DNA of 64,000 bases. Origin: Boswellia sacra (taxonomy: Eukaryota; Streptophyta; Magnoliopsida; Sapindales; Burseraceae). The position numbers were made by a program, and so were the translations under genes. The notes under the pieces were generated by a model. It worked only from the letters and a program-made list of their open reading frames with translations. It was not told the origin of the DNA and did not search any database. Positions 10,771-20,472 of the stretch are shown piece after piece. The DNA is taken from positions 19,464-83,463 of the forward strand of contig SNVD02013700.1 of assembly GCA_013180625.2 (NCBI GenBank), given 5' to 3'. Every line of letters begins with the position of its first letter. Position 1 is the stretch's first letter.

Positions 10771-13700
10771 ATGTCCTAGGGAGAAGCGGATCAACGACTT
10801 AAGAGAATTAAGGAGTTTCTCCAATCCTCGAATTTAAGACTAAATCAGTCAATTTCAACTCCACCTCCAGAATTTGACCTTGCATGACATACTTCCATCC
10901 CATCTTCTTGCAGTTCAATCAAATCTGAATCGGAAGCAATGGCGATGGAAAACGATCAGACTCTTAAGGAGTTAGCGGCTCCAATTATTGATCAACAACC
11001 GCTATGCATAAGCACCAATTTTGAGATAGATTTTGAACTTAAATCTGGACTGATTCATCTCTTGCCTACATTTCATGGTTTTGCAGGAGAGGATCCGAAC
11101 AAACACCTCAAAGAATTTCATGTGGTATGCTCAAGTATGAAGCCAACCGGCGTTTCTGAAGAGCAAATTAAATTGAGAGCTTTCCCATTCTCATTAGCAG
11201 ATTCGGCAAAAGATTGGCTATACTATCTACCACCAGGTACCATTACCACTTGGAATGAGATGAGTAAACTCTTTTTGGAGAAATACTTTCCAGCCTCGAA
11301 AGTTACAAATATTAGAAAAGATATTAGTGGCATTCGACAACACAATGGAGAATCACTTCATGAATATTGGGAAAGATTTAAAAGGTTATGTGCTAGCTGT
11401 CCAAACCACCAAATTAGTGATGGACTCCTAATTCAATATTTCTATGAGGGTCTCCTACCCATGGAAAGGAGTATCATTGATGCTGCTAGTGGTGGAGCAC
11501 TAGTTAATAAAACACCGAACGTGGCAAGACGTTTGATTAGTGACATGGCAGCGAACTCCCAACAATTCAGTAGTCAATTTGAGCCACAACTACCAAAAAG
11601 AGTAAATGAGGTAAGTACTTCAAACATTGAACAACAACTTTGTGAACTTACCTCTCTTGTAAAAAAAATAGCTGTAGGACATATGCAGCAATCTTATGCA
11701 TGTGGAGTATGTTCTGCCATGGACCATCCAACCGACATGTGTCCAACTTTGCAAGAAGGAGATACAGAACAAGCCAATGCCATGGGTGGATTTCTAGGAC
11801 AATCAAGGCAAAGGTATGACCCTTTCTCCAATATTTACAGTGCTGGATGGAGAGATCACCCTAATTTAAGATATGGGAATCGTCAACCAATCACCCCAAA
11901 TGCCATGCCAAATCGACCACCAGGTTTCAATCAACCAAGGGTGCAGCAACCATTTCAAGCACAACCACCACCACCAGCACCACAACCAGCTCCACAAAAT
12001 TCAGGTATGTCTCTCCAGGATATTGTTAAAGCACTTGCCACTAACACAATGCAATTTCAGCAGGAAACTAGGGCAAGTATCCAAAACTTGGAAAATCAAA
12101 TGGGACAATTGGCCACTAACATGAGCAAATTTGAGAGTCAAAGCTCAGGAAAATTACCTTCTCAGCCGGTGATCAATCCAAGAGAGAATGCTAGTGCTGT
12201 AACTTTGAGAAGTGGGAAGCAATTAGAGATTCCACCAAAGAAATCACAAACTGATGAAGGGGATGACACCACTCCCACCATGAATAAAACATCATCTTCT
12301 AAGGTAAATCCTAAAACCCATATTCCTTCATATGTTACTCCTCCACCTTTTCCTAGCAGATTTGCAAAATCAAAGAAGGAGGAACAAGAGCAGGAAATCC
12401 TGGAAACTTTTCGCAAGATCAAGGTAAATATACCACTTCTGGATGCTATTAAGCAAGTACCTCGTTATGCAAAATTTCTCAAGGAGTTATGCACCAACAA
12501 GAGAAAGTTGAAAGGAAATGAGAAGGTAAGTGTAGGGGAAAATGTTTCAGCTGTATTGCAAAGAAAAATTCCTCCGAAATGCAAAGATCCAGGTACGTTC
12601 ACCATTCCATGCACCATTGGTAATACCAAGTTTGAAAGAGCTATGTTAGATTTAGGAGCATCTATTAATGTCATGCCCTATTCTATTTATGCTTCCTTGA
12701 ATCTTGGACCCCTTGCGGAAACTGGTATTATCATTCAACTTGCTGATTGTTCTAATGCATATCCCAAGGGAGTTGTGGAAGATGTGCTTGTGCAGGTGAA
12801 TCAATTGGTTTTTCCAGCAGACTTTTATGTTCTGGAAATGGAGGATGAGACGTCTCCCAATCCAACACCAATTCTTTTAGGGAGGCCATTCTTGAAAACT
12901 GCCCGAACCAAGATTGATGTTCATGATGGCACTCTCACCATGGAATTTGATGGCGAGGTGATTCGCTTCAATATTTTTGAGGCAATGAGATACCCTACTG
13001 ACTTACATTCTGTCTTTGCAGTTGATGTCATTGATTCTTTGGCACAACAATTTTTTGAGTTAACTCGCAAAGATGAATTGGAAGTAGCCATTAGTGAACA
13101 CATAAGGACAGAAAGTTTCAAAGAACCAGGAAAGTTGATACATGTGTCTAAAGAAGTGGAGGAAGCTGTGGCAAGCTTGGATGAGACTATAACTATCACC
13201 ACAAACAGGTATGATGTTTCGTACATTGAATTGCCTTTATCTAATGAGAAAATTCTTCCTTCTGTGATGAAAGCCCTTACCTTGGAGCTTAAGCCTCTTC
13301 CAGAACATTTGAAGTATGTATTCTTGGGTGAGAAGGATACTTTGCCAGTCATAATAGCCAAGGGCCTTACACCATTACAAGAAGAGAAACTCATCCGAGT
13401 GCTTCGAGATCACAAAACAGCCATTGGGTGGACAATTGCTGATATCAAAGGTATTAGCCCAGCCATATGCATGCACCGTATCTTATTAGAAGAAGGATCC
13501 AAGCCCACTCGAGAAGCACAGCGGAGGTTGAATCCTCCAATGATGGAAGTTGTCAAGAAAGAAATCCTGAAATTGTTAGATGTGGGTGTAATTTATCCAA
13601 TTTCGGACAGCAAGTGGGTGAGTCCAGTCCAAGTTGTTCCAAAGAAATCTGGTGTTACGGTGGTTAAGAATGACAATAATGAGCTAGTTCCCACTCGTAT

Positions 13701-14289
13701 CCAAACCGGGTGGCGAGTTTGTATTGATTATCGAAAGCTCAATTCTGCAACTCGCAAGGATCACTTTCCTTTGCCATTCATTGATCAAATGCTGGAGAGA
13801 TTAGCAGGTCATTCTCATTATTGTTTTCTTGATGGCTATTCAGGATATAATCAGATTGTCATTGCCCCTGAGGATCAAGAGAAAACTACATTCACATGCC
13901 CATTCGGTACATTTGCCTATCGACGCATGCCATTCGGTCTTTGCAATGCCCCTGCCACTTTCCAAAGGTGTATGGTAAGTATTTTCTCTGATTATGTTGA
14001 GAACATCATTGAGGTATTTATGGATGATTTTAGTGTTTTTGGTGATTCTTTTGATAAATGCCTTGATAACCTTACACTTATACTTCAAAGATGTATGGAA
14101 ACTAACCTTGTTCTGAATTGGGAAAAATGTCATTTTATGGTAGATCAGGGTATAGTTTTGGGACATGTTATTTCTGCTAAGGGTATAGAAGTTGATAAAT
14201 CCAAGATAGATCTTATATGTTCCTTACCCCTTCCCACAAGTGTGCGGGATATTCGTTCGTTTCTCGGTCATGCAGGTTTCTATCGTTGA
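10771..14289 (+). pseudogene. Athila gag-protease-RT polyprotein, copy 1 (broken)
   Basis: The homologous start ATG is at 10771, but codon 3 is TAG (10777-10779) and another stop follows before 10939, where a 1116-codon frame opens. Order in that frame: Gag core (residues about 30-205, including WNEMSKLFLEKYF), CCHC zinc knuckle CGVCSAMDHPTDMC (about 255-268), a Q/P-rich linker, protease with LDLGASINVMP (about 570), RT with CIDYRKLNSATRKDHFPLPF and the catalytic FMDDFSVFG (about 1026). The frame ends at TGA 14287-14289, where copy 2 has AGA (Arg), so this is a nonsense point mutation inside RT. VVPKKSGVTVVKN and TGWRVCIDYRKLN are Athila-lineage signatures. Confidence 0.93.
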
Positions 14290-16184
14290 TTCATCAAAGA
14301 TTTCTCGAAGATAGCATTGCCTTTATGCAGATTATTGCAGAATGATGTGGCCTTTGAATTTGATGAGAAATGCAAAGAGGCATTTGAGAAACTGAAGGAA
14401 CTCTTGACTTCGGCTCCAGTAATCCAATCTCCGAATTGGAATCATCCATTCGAGGATCATGTGTGATGCAAGTGACTACGCTGTGGGTGCCGTTTTGGGT
14501 CAACGAATTGGCAAAATTCCACATGCCATTTACTATGCATCTCGGACTTTAAATGATGCTCAACTTAATTATTCTACCACTGAGAAAGAGCTGCTAGCGG
14601 TTATTTTTGCTTTAGAAAAGTTTCGATCTTATTTGATTGGTACTAAAGTAACCGTTTATTCTGATCATGCAGCTTTGAGGTACTTGCTCACAAAGAAAGA
14701 TGCAAAACCAAGGCTTATCAGGTGGATACTCCTTTTACAGGAATTTGACTTGGAGATCAAAGATAAGAAGGGAAGTGAAAACTTAGTTGCAGACCATCTC
14801 AGTCGCATTGTCCATGACGAGGATGTACTGCCATTACAAGAAAGTTTTCCGGATGAACAATTGCTGTCTCTACATGTAGCAGCCCCTTGGTATGCAGATA
14901 TTGTTAATTACTTAGTTACCAAGAAGCTACCACATGACTTGACTCGAGCTCAAAGAGACAAGATCAAAAACATTGCCAAGTATTACATATGGGATGATCC
15001 GCACTTATGGAAGCATTGTTCGGACCAAGTGATAAGAAGGTGCGTTTCTGAATCTGAATTTAATTCAATTTTAACCTTCTGTCATTCTTATGCATGTGGA
15101 GGTCATTTCGGACAAAAAAGAACAGCCCTTAAAGTTCTTGATTGTGGATTCTACTGGCCATCATTGTTCAAAGATGCATATCTGTTCTGCAAAGCTTGTG
15201 AACGTTGTCAAAGGACAGGTAATTTAAGTGCCAAAAATCAAATGCCACAAACCCCTATACTTATTGTCGAGATTTTTGATGTGTGGGGTATTGATTTCAT
15301 GGGTCCTTTTCCTTCATCATTTGGTAATGTTTACATTATACTGCTGTGGATTATGTTTCTAAATGGGTAGAAGCAAAAGCTACGAGAACTAATGATTCTA
15401 AAGTTGTTGTAGATTTTGTGAAATCTAACATTTTTGCGAGATTTGGAACACCAAGAGCCATGATTAGCGACAGAGGGACACACTTCTGCAACCGATCATT
15501 TGAAGCCTTGCTCAAGAAATACAACATCACTCACAAGGTGTCTACGGCATATCATCCACAAACTAGTGGTCAAGTTGAAGTTTCAAATCGGGAAGTCAAG
15601 TCCATTCTCGAGAAGACAGTGAATCCGAGTAGAAAAGATTGGAGCCTACGATTGAATGATGCACTTTGGGCCTACCGAACTGCTTACAAGACACCTATTG
15701 GGATGTCTCCGTATAGGTTAGTCTATGGTAAGCCATGTCACCTTCCAGTAGAGCTCGAACACAAAGCATGGTAGGCTGTAAAGCTTTGTAACATGGAGAT
15801 TGATGCTGCTGGAGAACAAAGGAAGCTTCAACTGCAAGAATTGGAAGAACTTAGAAATGATGCCTATGAGAATTCCAGAATTTACAAGGAGAGAACTAAG
15901 GCATTTCATGATAAAATGATCTCCAGGAAGAATTTTGAAGTGGGACAGAAAGTTCTTTTATTTCATTCTCGCCTCAAGTTATTTCCAGGTAAATTACGAT
16001 CTCGATGGGTTGGACCTTTGTTATTACTAATGTTTTTCCCCATGGTGCAGTGGAAATCAAGAGCTTAAAAACGGATAAAGTATTCAAGGTGAATGGGCAC
16101 AGGTTGAAGCCTTACTATGAGAATTCTGTGATGCAGGACATCGATGAGGTACCTCTCTACGAGCCAACTTATCTTGATGGGTGA
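14290..16184 (+). pseudogene. Athila RNase H-integrase part of pol, copy 1 (frameshifted)
   Basis: It continues the polyprotein after the stop at 14287. An extra G near 14454 shifts the frame; the RNase H domain ([47 protein letters not shown]) is then open from 14459. Integrase follows: an HHCC zinc-binding region with [12 protein letters not shown] near 15190, first catalytic Asp in GIDFMGPFP, a lost base near 15341, second Asp in [10 protein letters not shown], Glu in [18 protein letters not shown]-to-TAG change at 15772-15774 and another lost base near 16018 precede the original stop at 16182. Catalytic residues are visible but the protein cannot be made as one chain. Confidence 0.92.
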
Positions 16185-16630
16185 GGACTGATAACGTCAG
16201 ACTGAGGACATTAAACCAAGCGCTTATTTGGAGGCAACCCAATGTTTTTGAAACATAAACAAAAAGAGACAAAGAAAAGAAGGTAGTAATGATCAATTTT
16301 TGTGTTTCGAGGAGATTCCTCTCATGGGCTATTATAATTGATCAGGTTTTATCTCTCTTTGCCATTTGTCTCATTTGCTTGTTGTTTGTTTTTGACTTTC
16401 ATTTGCTCTTGTGTTTTTATTTCTTTTATGTGTCTCTATTTTCTTTTCTTTTCTTTTCTTTTCTTGTGTTTAATTTGATTATTCCGTGCTTCGAGTTCAG
16501 TTGTGCAACAGCTTGAGGAAACATTCAAACGGGAGTTGAAGCCATTGTTCGAAGGTTTGAAACGTGCATATCTGGGAGAAGAACAAACTCAATCGCATTA
16601 TCGGTAATATCTCTCCTTTTCTTCTCTTCA
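16185..16630 (+). other. Post-pol segment with pol-like mini-fragment
   Basis: It starts with the Athila post-pol phrase (ACATTAAACCAAGCGCTTATTTGGAGGCAACCC). A (TTTTC)n microsatellite lies near 16437-16465. From about 16503 to 16606 a short open stretch encodes QLEETFKRELKPLFEGLKRA followed by YLGEEQT, then stops. This resembles the linker just before RT in Gypsy polyproteins (compare ELKPLPEHLKYVFLGE in this element's own pol), so a pol scrap is duplicated directly upstream of the extra gene. Confidence 0.6.
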
Positions 16631-17185
16631 ATGGATGCTGATATCTTTCTATCGAACCTTCGTAAATATTTCCCTTCACTTCCTCAAAATGCTGTGTTTA
16701 AAATTTATAAAGTACGGATGACTAGACTTTGGGCATTGATGCTCCTAAATGTGCCTGCGGATATCCGATGGCTTATTGAAGCCAAGGTGAGATTGTCAGG
16801 TGAGCCTGACATTAATCTCGCAAAACACATGCCTGGTCTAGGAAAGAGCTACTACGCCAAGAGGCGAAGAGCGAAAAGGTTACAAGTATGTTATAAATGT
16901 GCTAGATGGAATTGTAACCAGACTTGTCGTTCATTAGGTTTTGCGTCCAGGAATAGAGAAGATAAACTTTCATTTATTAAGAATGGTTTGAGTAATGAGT
17001 CGCTAGATAATGTTTTGTTAACTCTCGAGTCACATTCTTGTGGACTTGTTCAGCGTGAATTGCTTAATCTATGGACACAATTTCGTGATGAATTGCAGTG
17101 TTATAGTCTAGGGAATCTGACTAAAAACGACCCTGTTTGCCAGTTTATAAGAAAACTGGATGGGAAGCAAATCCCCGACTCATAG
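16631..17185 (+). CDS. Retrotransposon-borne cysteine-rich, nucleic-acid-binding-like protein (carlavirus NABP-like)
   Basis: A 184-residue protein, open from ATG 16631 to the TAG at 17183. Residues about 30-65 form a mostly helical-looking hydrophobic/charged segment (RLWALMLLNVPADIRWLIEA). Residues about 75-85 are strongly basic (YYAKRRRAKR, a plausible nuclear localisation signal). They are followed at once by a Cys cluster CYKCARWNCNQTC (C-x2-C-x4-C-x3-C). The order hydrophobic N-terminus, YA-x-RRRA basic block, Cys2 pair, more Cys, then F-I-x-x-G is what I know from carlavirus cysteine-rich proteins, which bind nucleic acid and in some cases act in the nucleus. The C-terminal 80 residues have no match I recognise. 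It lies where Athila elements usually carry an env-like gene and shows no signal peptide or membrane anchor. Copy 2 differs by two substitutions over about 170 residues. Viral homology is an inference from motif layout. Confidence 0.7.
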   Translation: MDADIFLSNLRKYFPSLPQNAVFKIYKVRMTRLWALMLLNVPADIRWLIEAKVRLSGEPDINLAKHMPGLGKSYYAKRRRAKRLQVCYKCARWNCNQTCRSLGFASRNREDKLSFIKNGLSNESLDNVLLTLESHSCGLVQRELLNLWTQFRDELQCYSLGNLTKNDPVCQFIRKLDGKQIPDS

Positions 17186-17860
17186 AAGGCGTTTCAGCCG
17201 TTACTGGACGTAAAACCAGAGGAAGATGTGAGCCACAATCACAACTACTTGTATATTTGAATGTGTGTTGTTGTTGTCAAATTTCTTTTTTCTTGTTTCG
17301 TTTGATCTGATTATCAATGTTGTTTTGTATTATTGTTGTTTGTTGATTTTGTTTGTTTTAATTTCAAGTTTTCTTTTTGACAAACCATATGACTACCCTA
17401 GGGCATAAGTACACGTGGGAGATAAGTGTGGAGGTTTTGTCAACCTCCGTCGAAAGTGTATCTCCATTTTTAATGCTTCACGTGGGAGATAAGTGTGGAG
17501 GTTTTGTCAACCTCCGCCGAAAATGTATCTCCATTTTTAATGCTTCACGTGGGAGACAAGTGTGGCGGTTTTGTCAAACTCCACCGAAAGTGTATGTCCA
17601 TTTTTTATGCTTCACGTGGGAGACAAGTGTGTAGGTTTTGTCAAACCCCGCCGAAAGCATATCTCATTTTTTTCAAATCTTGGGGCAATAAATCTGCATC
17701 GAGCAACTCCCACCGAAATTATGTCCCCATGTGTCAAATTTAAGAGTTATATATCCATGCTGCATATTTTGAAATGTCATTTCATAACCTGTATTGCACT
17801 TGAATCGCATAATACCTAACGTACATCATTGTCTTACACAAGTTTAGAGCACTTTTAGCA
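17186..17860 (+). other. Spacer between NABP-like and LOG genes
   Basis: The 675-bp spacer begins with T/G-rich sequence (17280-17370) and contains the 67-bp tandem array listed separately. The last 180 bp before the LOG start codon are AT-rich and could hold an internal promoter; I see no clear TATA box. Short overlapping frames across the array are repeat artefacts (67 is not divisible by three). Confidence 0.55.
17410..17680 (+). repeat. 67-bp tandem array with G-boxes and hairpins (4 copies)
   Basis: Four units, each starting at CGTGGGAGA (17414, 17481, 17548, 17615), spacing exactly 67 bp. Each unit has a CACGTG G-box core, the phrase AAGTGTGGxGGTTTTGTCAA, and in the first two a perfect 7-bp inverted repeat GGAGGTT-TTGTC-AACCTCC. 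CACGTG is a known target of plant bHLH and bZIP factors. The array ends about 180 bp upstream of the LOG ATG. Copy 2 keeps three units with the same spacing at 40860-41020. Confidence 0.85.
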
Positions 17861-18511
17861 ATGGAGAAAGCACCAATTCGGCGATTCCAAAATATATGCG
17901 TATTTTGTGGATCGCAATTTGGTAAAGATGGAGAGTTTACAACAGCAGCTCTTGATCTTGGTAGGACATTAGCTGCGAGGGGTATTCATTTGATTTATGG
18001 AGGGGGTAGTCTTGGGTTAATGGGGTGTGTGTCGACAGCTGCATCCCTGGGAGGGAGCAAAGTTCTCGGCATTATCCCTAAACCATTAGCTGTACGAGAT
18101 ATCATAGGCAACACCATGGGGGAAGAGTTACAGGTCTCTAGTATGCATGAGCGTATTGCACATATGGTCATTAAATCTGATGCATTTATAGCTTTGCCCG
18201 GTGGTTATGGTACATTAGAGGAGATATTTCAAATCACCTCTTGGGCACAGCTAAACATCCATCGGAAACCCATTGGTTTGTTAAATGTCAATAATTTTTT
18301 TGATGGTTTGTTGTCTTTTCTTGATCAAGCAGTAGAAAAAAACTTCATCTCACGGTCGGCGAGGCAAATCCTGGTTACAACTTCAACTGCAGGGGAGTTA
18401 ATTGACAAATTACAAACATTCGTCTATTTGCCTGATCCGACAATAGCTCTGATAGATTGGTTTGGAGAAGGCAATAAAAGGCGTAAACTGGATTTAACGC
18501 TCCATCTGTAA
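17861..18511 (+). CDS. LOG-like: LOG-type cytokinin riboside 5'-monophosphate phosphoribohydrolase carried by retrotransposon
   Basis: A 216-residue uninterrupted frame, the usual length for plant LONELY GUY proteins. LOG enzymes release active free-base cytokinin from the nucleotide in the cytosol and nucleus. The Rossmann-type core is complete: ICVFCGSQFGKDGEF (residues 11-25), LIYGGGSLGLMG (about 47-58), VLGIIPKPL (about 72-80), SMHERIAHM (about 101-109, keeping the nucleotide-binding Arg), PGGYGTLEEIFQITSWAQL (about 120-138, the PGGxGTxxE signature), and HRKPIGLLNV. The usual MHxRKA has Ile in place of Lys. The last about 20 residues (GEGNKRRKLDLTLHL) are unlike plant LOGs. No introns interrupt it, although genomic LOG genes normally have several, which points to capture through RNA. 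Copy 2 has an open homologue at 40008-40628. Confidence 0.9.
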   Translation: MEKAPIRRFQNICVFCGSQFGKDGEFTTAALDLGRTLAARGIHLIYGGGSLGLMGCVSTAASLGGSKVLGIIPKPLAVRDIIGNTMGEELQVSSMHERIAHMVIKSDAFIALPGGYGTLEEIFQITSWAQLNIHRKPIGLLNVNNFFDGLLSFLDQAVEKNFISRSARQILVTTSTAGELIDKLQTFVYLPDPTIALIDWFGEGNKRRKLDLTLHL

Positions 18512-20472
18512 TCTCTATCTGCTGGTTTGCTTCATTTTCGTTTGCTTTCTCTTTATTGTGTTTATTTGAGTTGAGTTTTTTCTCAGGTTTTTTTCTTTCA
18601 CCCCAGGTAATATTTTCTAATCTTGGCTTTTAGAGTGGTGGCTTAAAAAGTTCAAGTTCTCTTGAAACGCATTCTCGATTTGTTTAATCCATAATGGCTG
18701 AACAAGGAGGCTAACTTCTAAACTTTTTAGACCCATTCTAACTGACTTGTTTGTGTTTGCTGATTTGTTGGACTTTATTATTTTCTAAGCAAGTTTAGTT
18801 TTATGTAATTTCGAGTTGTTGTGTGTTTTTGTCTTTATCAGTTTTGATTCGAAAAAAAAAACATTGTGGAAAAACCTGAGAATGGCAGAATATGGGGTTT
18901 TCTTAACTCTTGAAACGCATTCTCTCTCAATAAATCTGTAGTTTGTTTATTTCATGTTGTTTGAAGTGTCTTGTTTCTTGTTTTGTTCTTTCATAATAAA
19001 GGTATATAGGCTGGAAACCTTAAGTCTGCGGGCTACTGGTCCTAAGGATTGTTGAAATATACAATCTTGACTCAGGTGTAACAACGCCACGTACCTCTTT
19101 TCTTGCATTTTGTGGGTCGATGATAAGATAATGATTGAATTAAGAATAACTCTTGGAAAATGATAAATGATGCATGGATTTGTGTGCTTGAAATGTTTAT
19201 TGGTTTTCGCTTTGCTTTTGATTCCTTACGCAACATTGAGCACTGAGCTATTATCACTGAGTTATTTGTTCACTTAGAGAAAGTTTATGTAATTTAAATG
19301 TTTCTTCAGATTTCAATGAATTCTAGAACTTGTTTGATGGTCACTCAAGGCGAAATCCTAGGCTGTGCAACATTGGGGAAATGATTTAGGCCATCTTTGG
19401 ACCGTTTGAGCCTTAATAGCCAACCTTGACTGAAATTGATCCCTAGTTACCCCTTTGAGCCTCTGTAAGCCTTTTTCTTTGTTAACTCACTAAAAGATTT
19501 CCTAACCTCAAATGAATTTGTTCCAAACAGTTTATCCCTTACCTATGAGCATGTAGATCATTCACAATTAAATTCTGAGCTATGTTCTGGTTTTGGGAAG
19601 TTAGAGGAGGTTGGGATGTGTCATGAGCAATGCAAGTGAGTTCTATTATGTTTGTAAAAAAAAGAAAAAAAGAAAAAAAAGCCAATCTGTACTTATCGTC
19701 CACGTACTTACACATTGAGGACAATGTGTTGTTTAAGTGTGGGGGAGGGGAAGTGTAATAAAAAAAAAGAAAAAAAAGAAAAAAAAAAGAACAAAAGAAG
19801 AAGAATAAGAGATCTATACCCTTAAGTGTTCTTAAAAAGAATGAAACAACAAAGTGTGGGGGTGTAGTTTTCTTTTGTTTTCTGCAAAAAAAAAAAAAAG
19901 ATTGAGTGTTCTAAATAAGTTTAGGGGAGTAACCTGGTGAATTGAAATGAAGTTGTGTTATAGGATTGAGCTCTACATAGTCTTGAATGATTTATGTGTT
20001 TGTGGGTGATTTGAGCCAAATTATTATCCTTTATCATACCTTCACCCAAGCCAAACGTTACAAGCTTAATAAAGTCCTACTTGATCCTTGGTGTTGTGCA
20101 TGTCTACATTAGTGGAGAGTGACTTGAAAAGCAGGCCTATGGAGTTCATTTATACACACATCTTCAATATTAAATATGATTCATTTTTATGCATAAACTC
20201 ATCCGGGTTACAAGTGATTAGGTGAGAATGGCTCTACACACACACACTTGAGGAATTGAAGTGAAGCGAAACTAATCTTTGAGATAAAATTCTTGATCAA
20301 GTGCATTATTTTGAAGTTTTCCTTGGGTTATAATTAAGTACAATCTTTGAGGCCTATTTGCAAGATGAAGCATTTGTGTGTTTTAATTTTTTGTTGATTC
20401 TGTTTCGGTTTAGTTTTATTTCATATTGTCGTAGTTGCTCGAGGACTAGCAAAGTCTAAGTGTGGGGGAATT
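18512..20472 (+). other. Athila copy 1 3' untranslated region and polypurine tracts
   Basis: About 1.9 kb without coding potential. 'tcttgaaacgcattctc' occurs twice (near 18660 and 18911). A-rich tracts (19657-19680, 19757-19800, 19884-19900) lie around two internal copies of the PPT-like phrase AAGTGTGGGGG (near 19734 and 19851). The true PPT (AAGTGTGGGGGAATT) abuts the 3' LTR at 20473. A similar non-coding tail lies in copy 2 at 38054-40007. Confidence 0.75.
20456..20472 (+). promoter_or_regulatory. Polypurine tract of Athila copy 1
   Basis: AAGTGTGGGGGAATT immediately precedes the TG of the 3' LTR at 20473, the required position for plus-strand priming. The same sequence is in copy 2 at 38054-38069 (reverse strand). 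Confidence 0.85.

Noticed and set aside
12921..13394. A 157-codon minus-strand frame within copy 1 pol
   Set aside because: Antisense shadow of the protease-RT coding sequence.
16289..16516. A hydrophobic 75-codon frame after integrase, considered as an env-like membrane protein
   Set aside because: It is driven by a T-rich and TTTTC microsatellite tract, is not kept in copy 3, and has no signal or fusion-like pattern.
17377..17819. Three overlapping frames with repeated GDKCGGFV-type peptides between NABP-like and LOG genes
   Set aside because: They are translations of the 67-bp tandem array in different frames; the unit length is not a multiple of three, so no repeated peptide is maintained.
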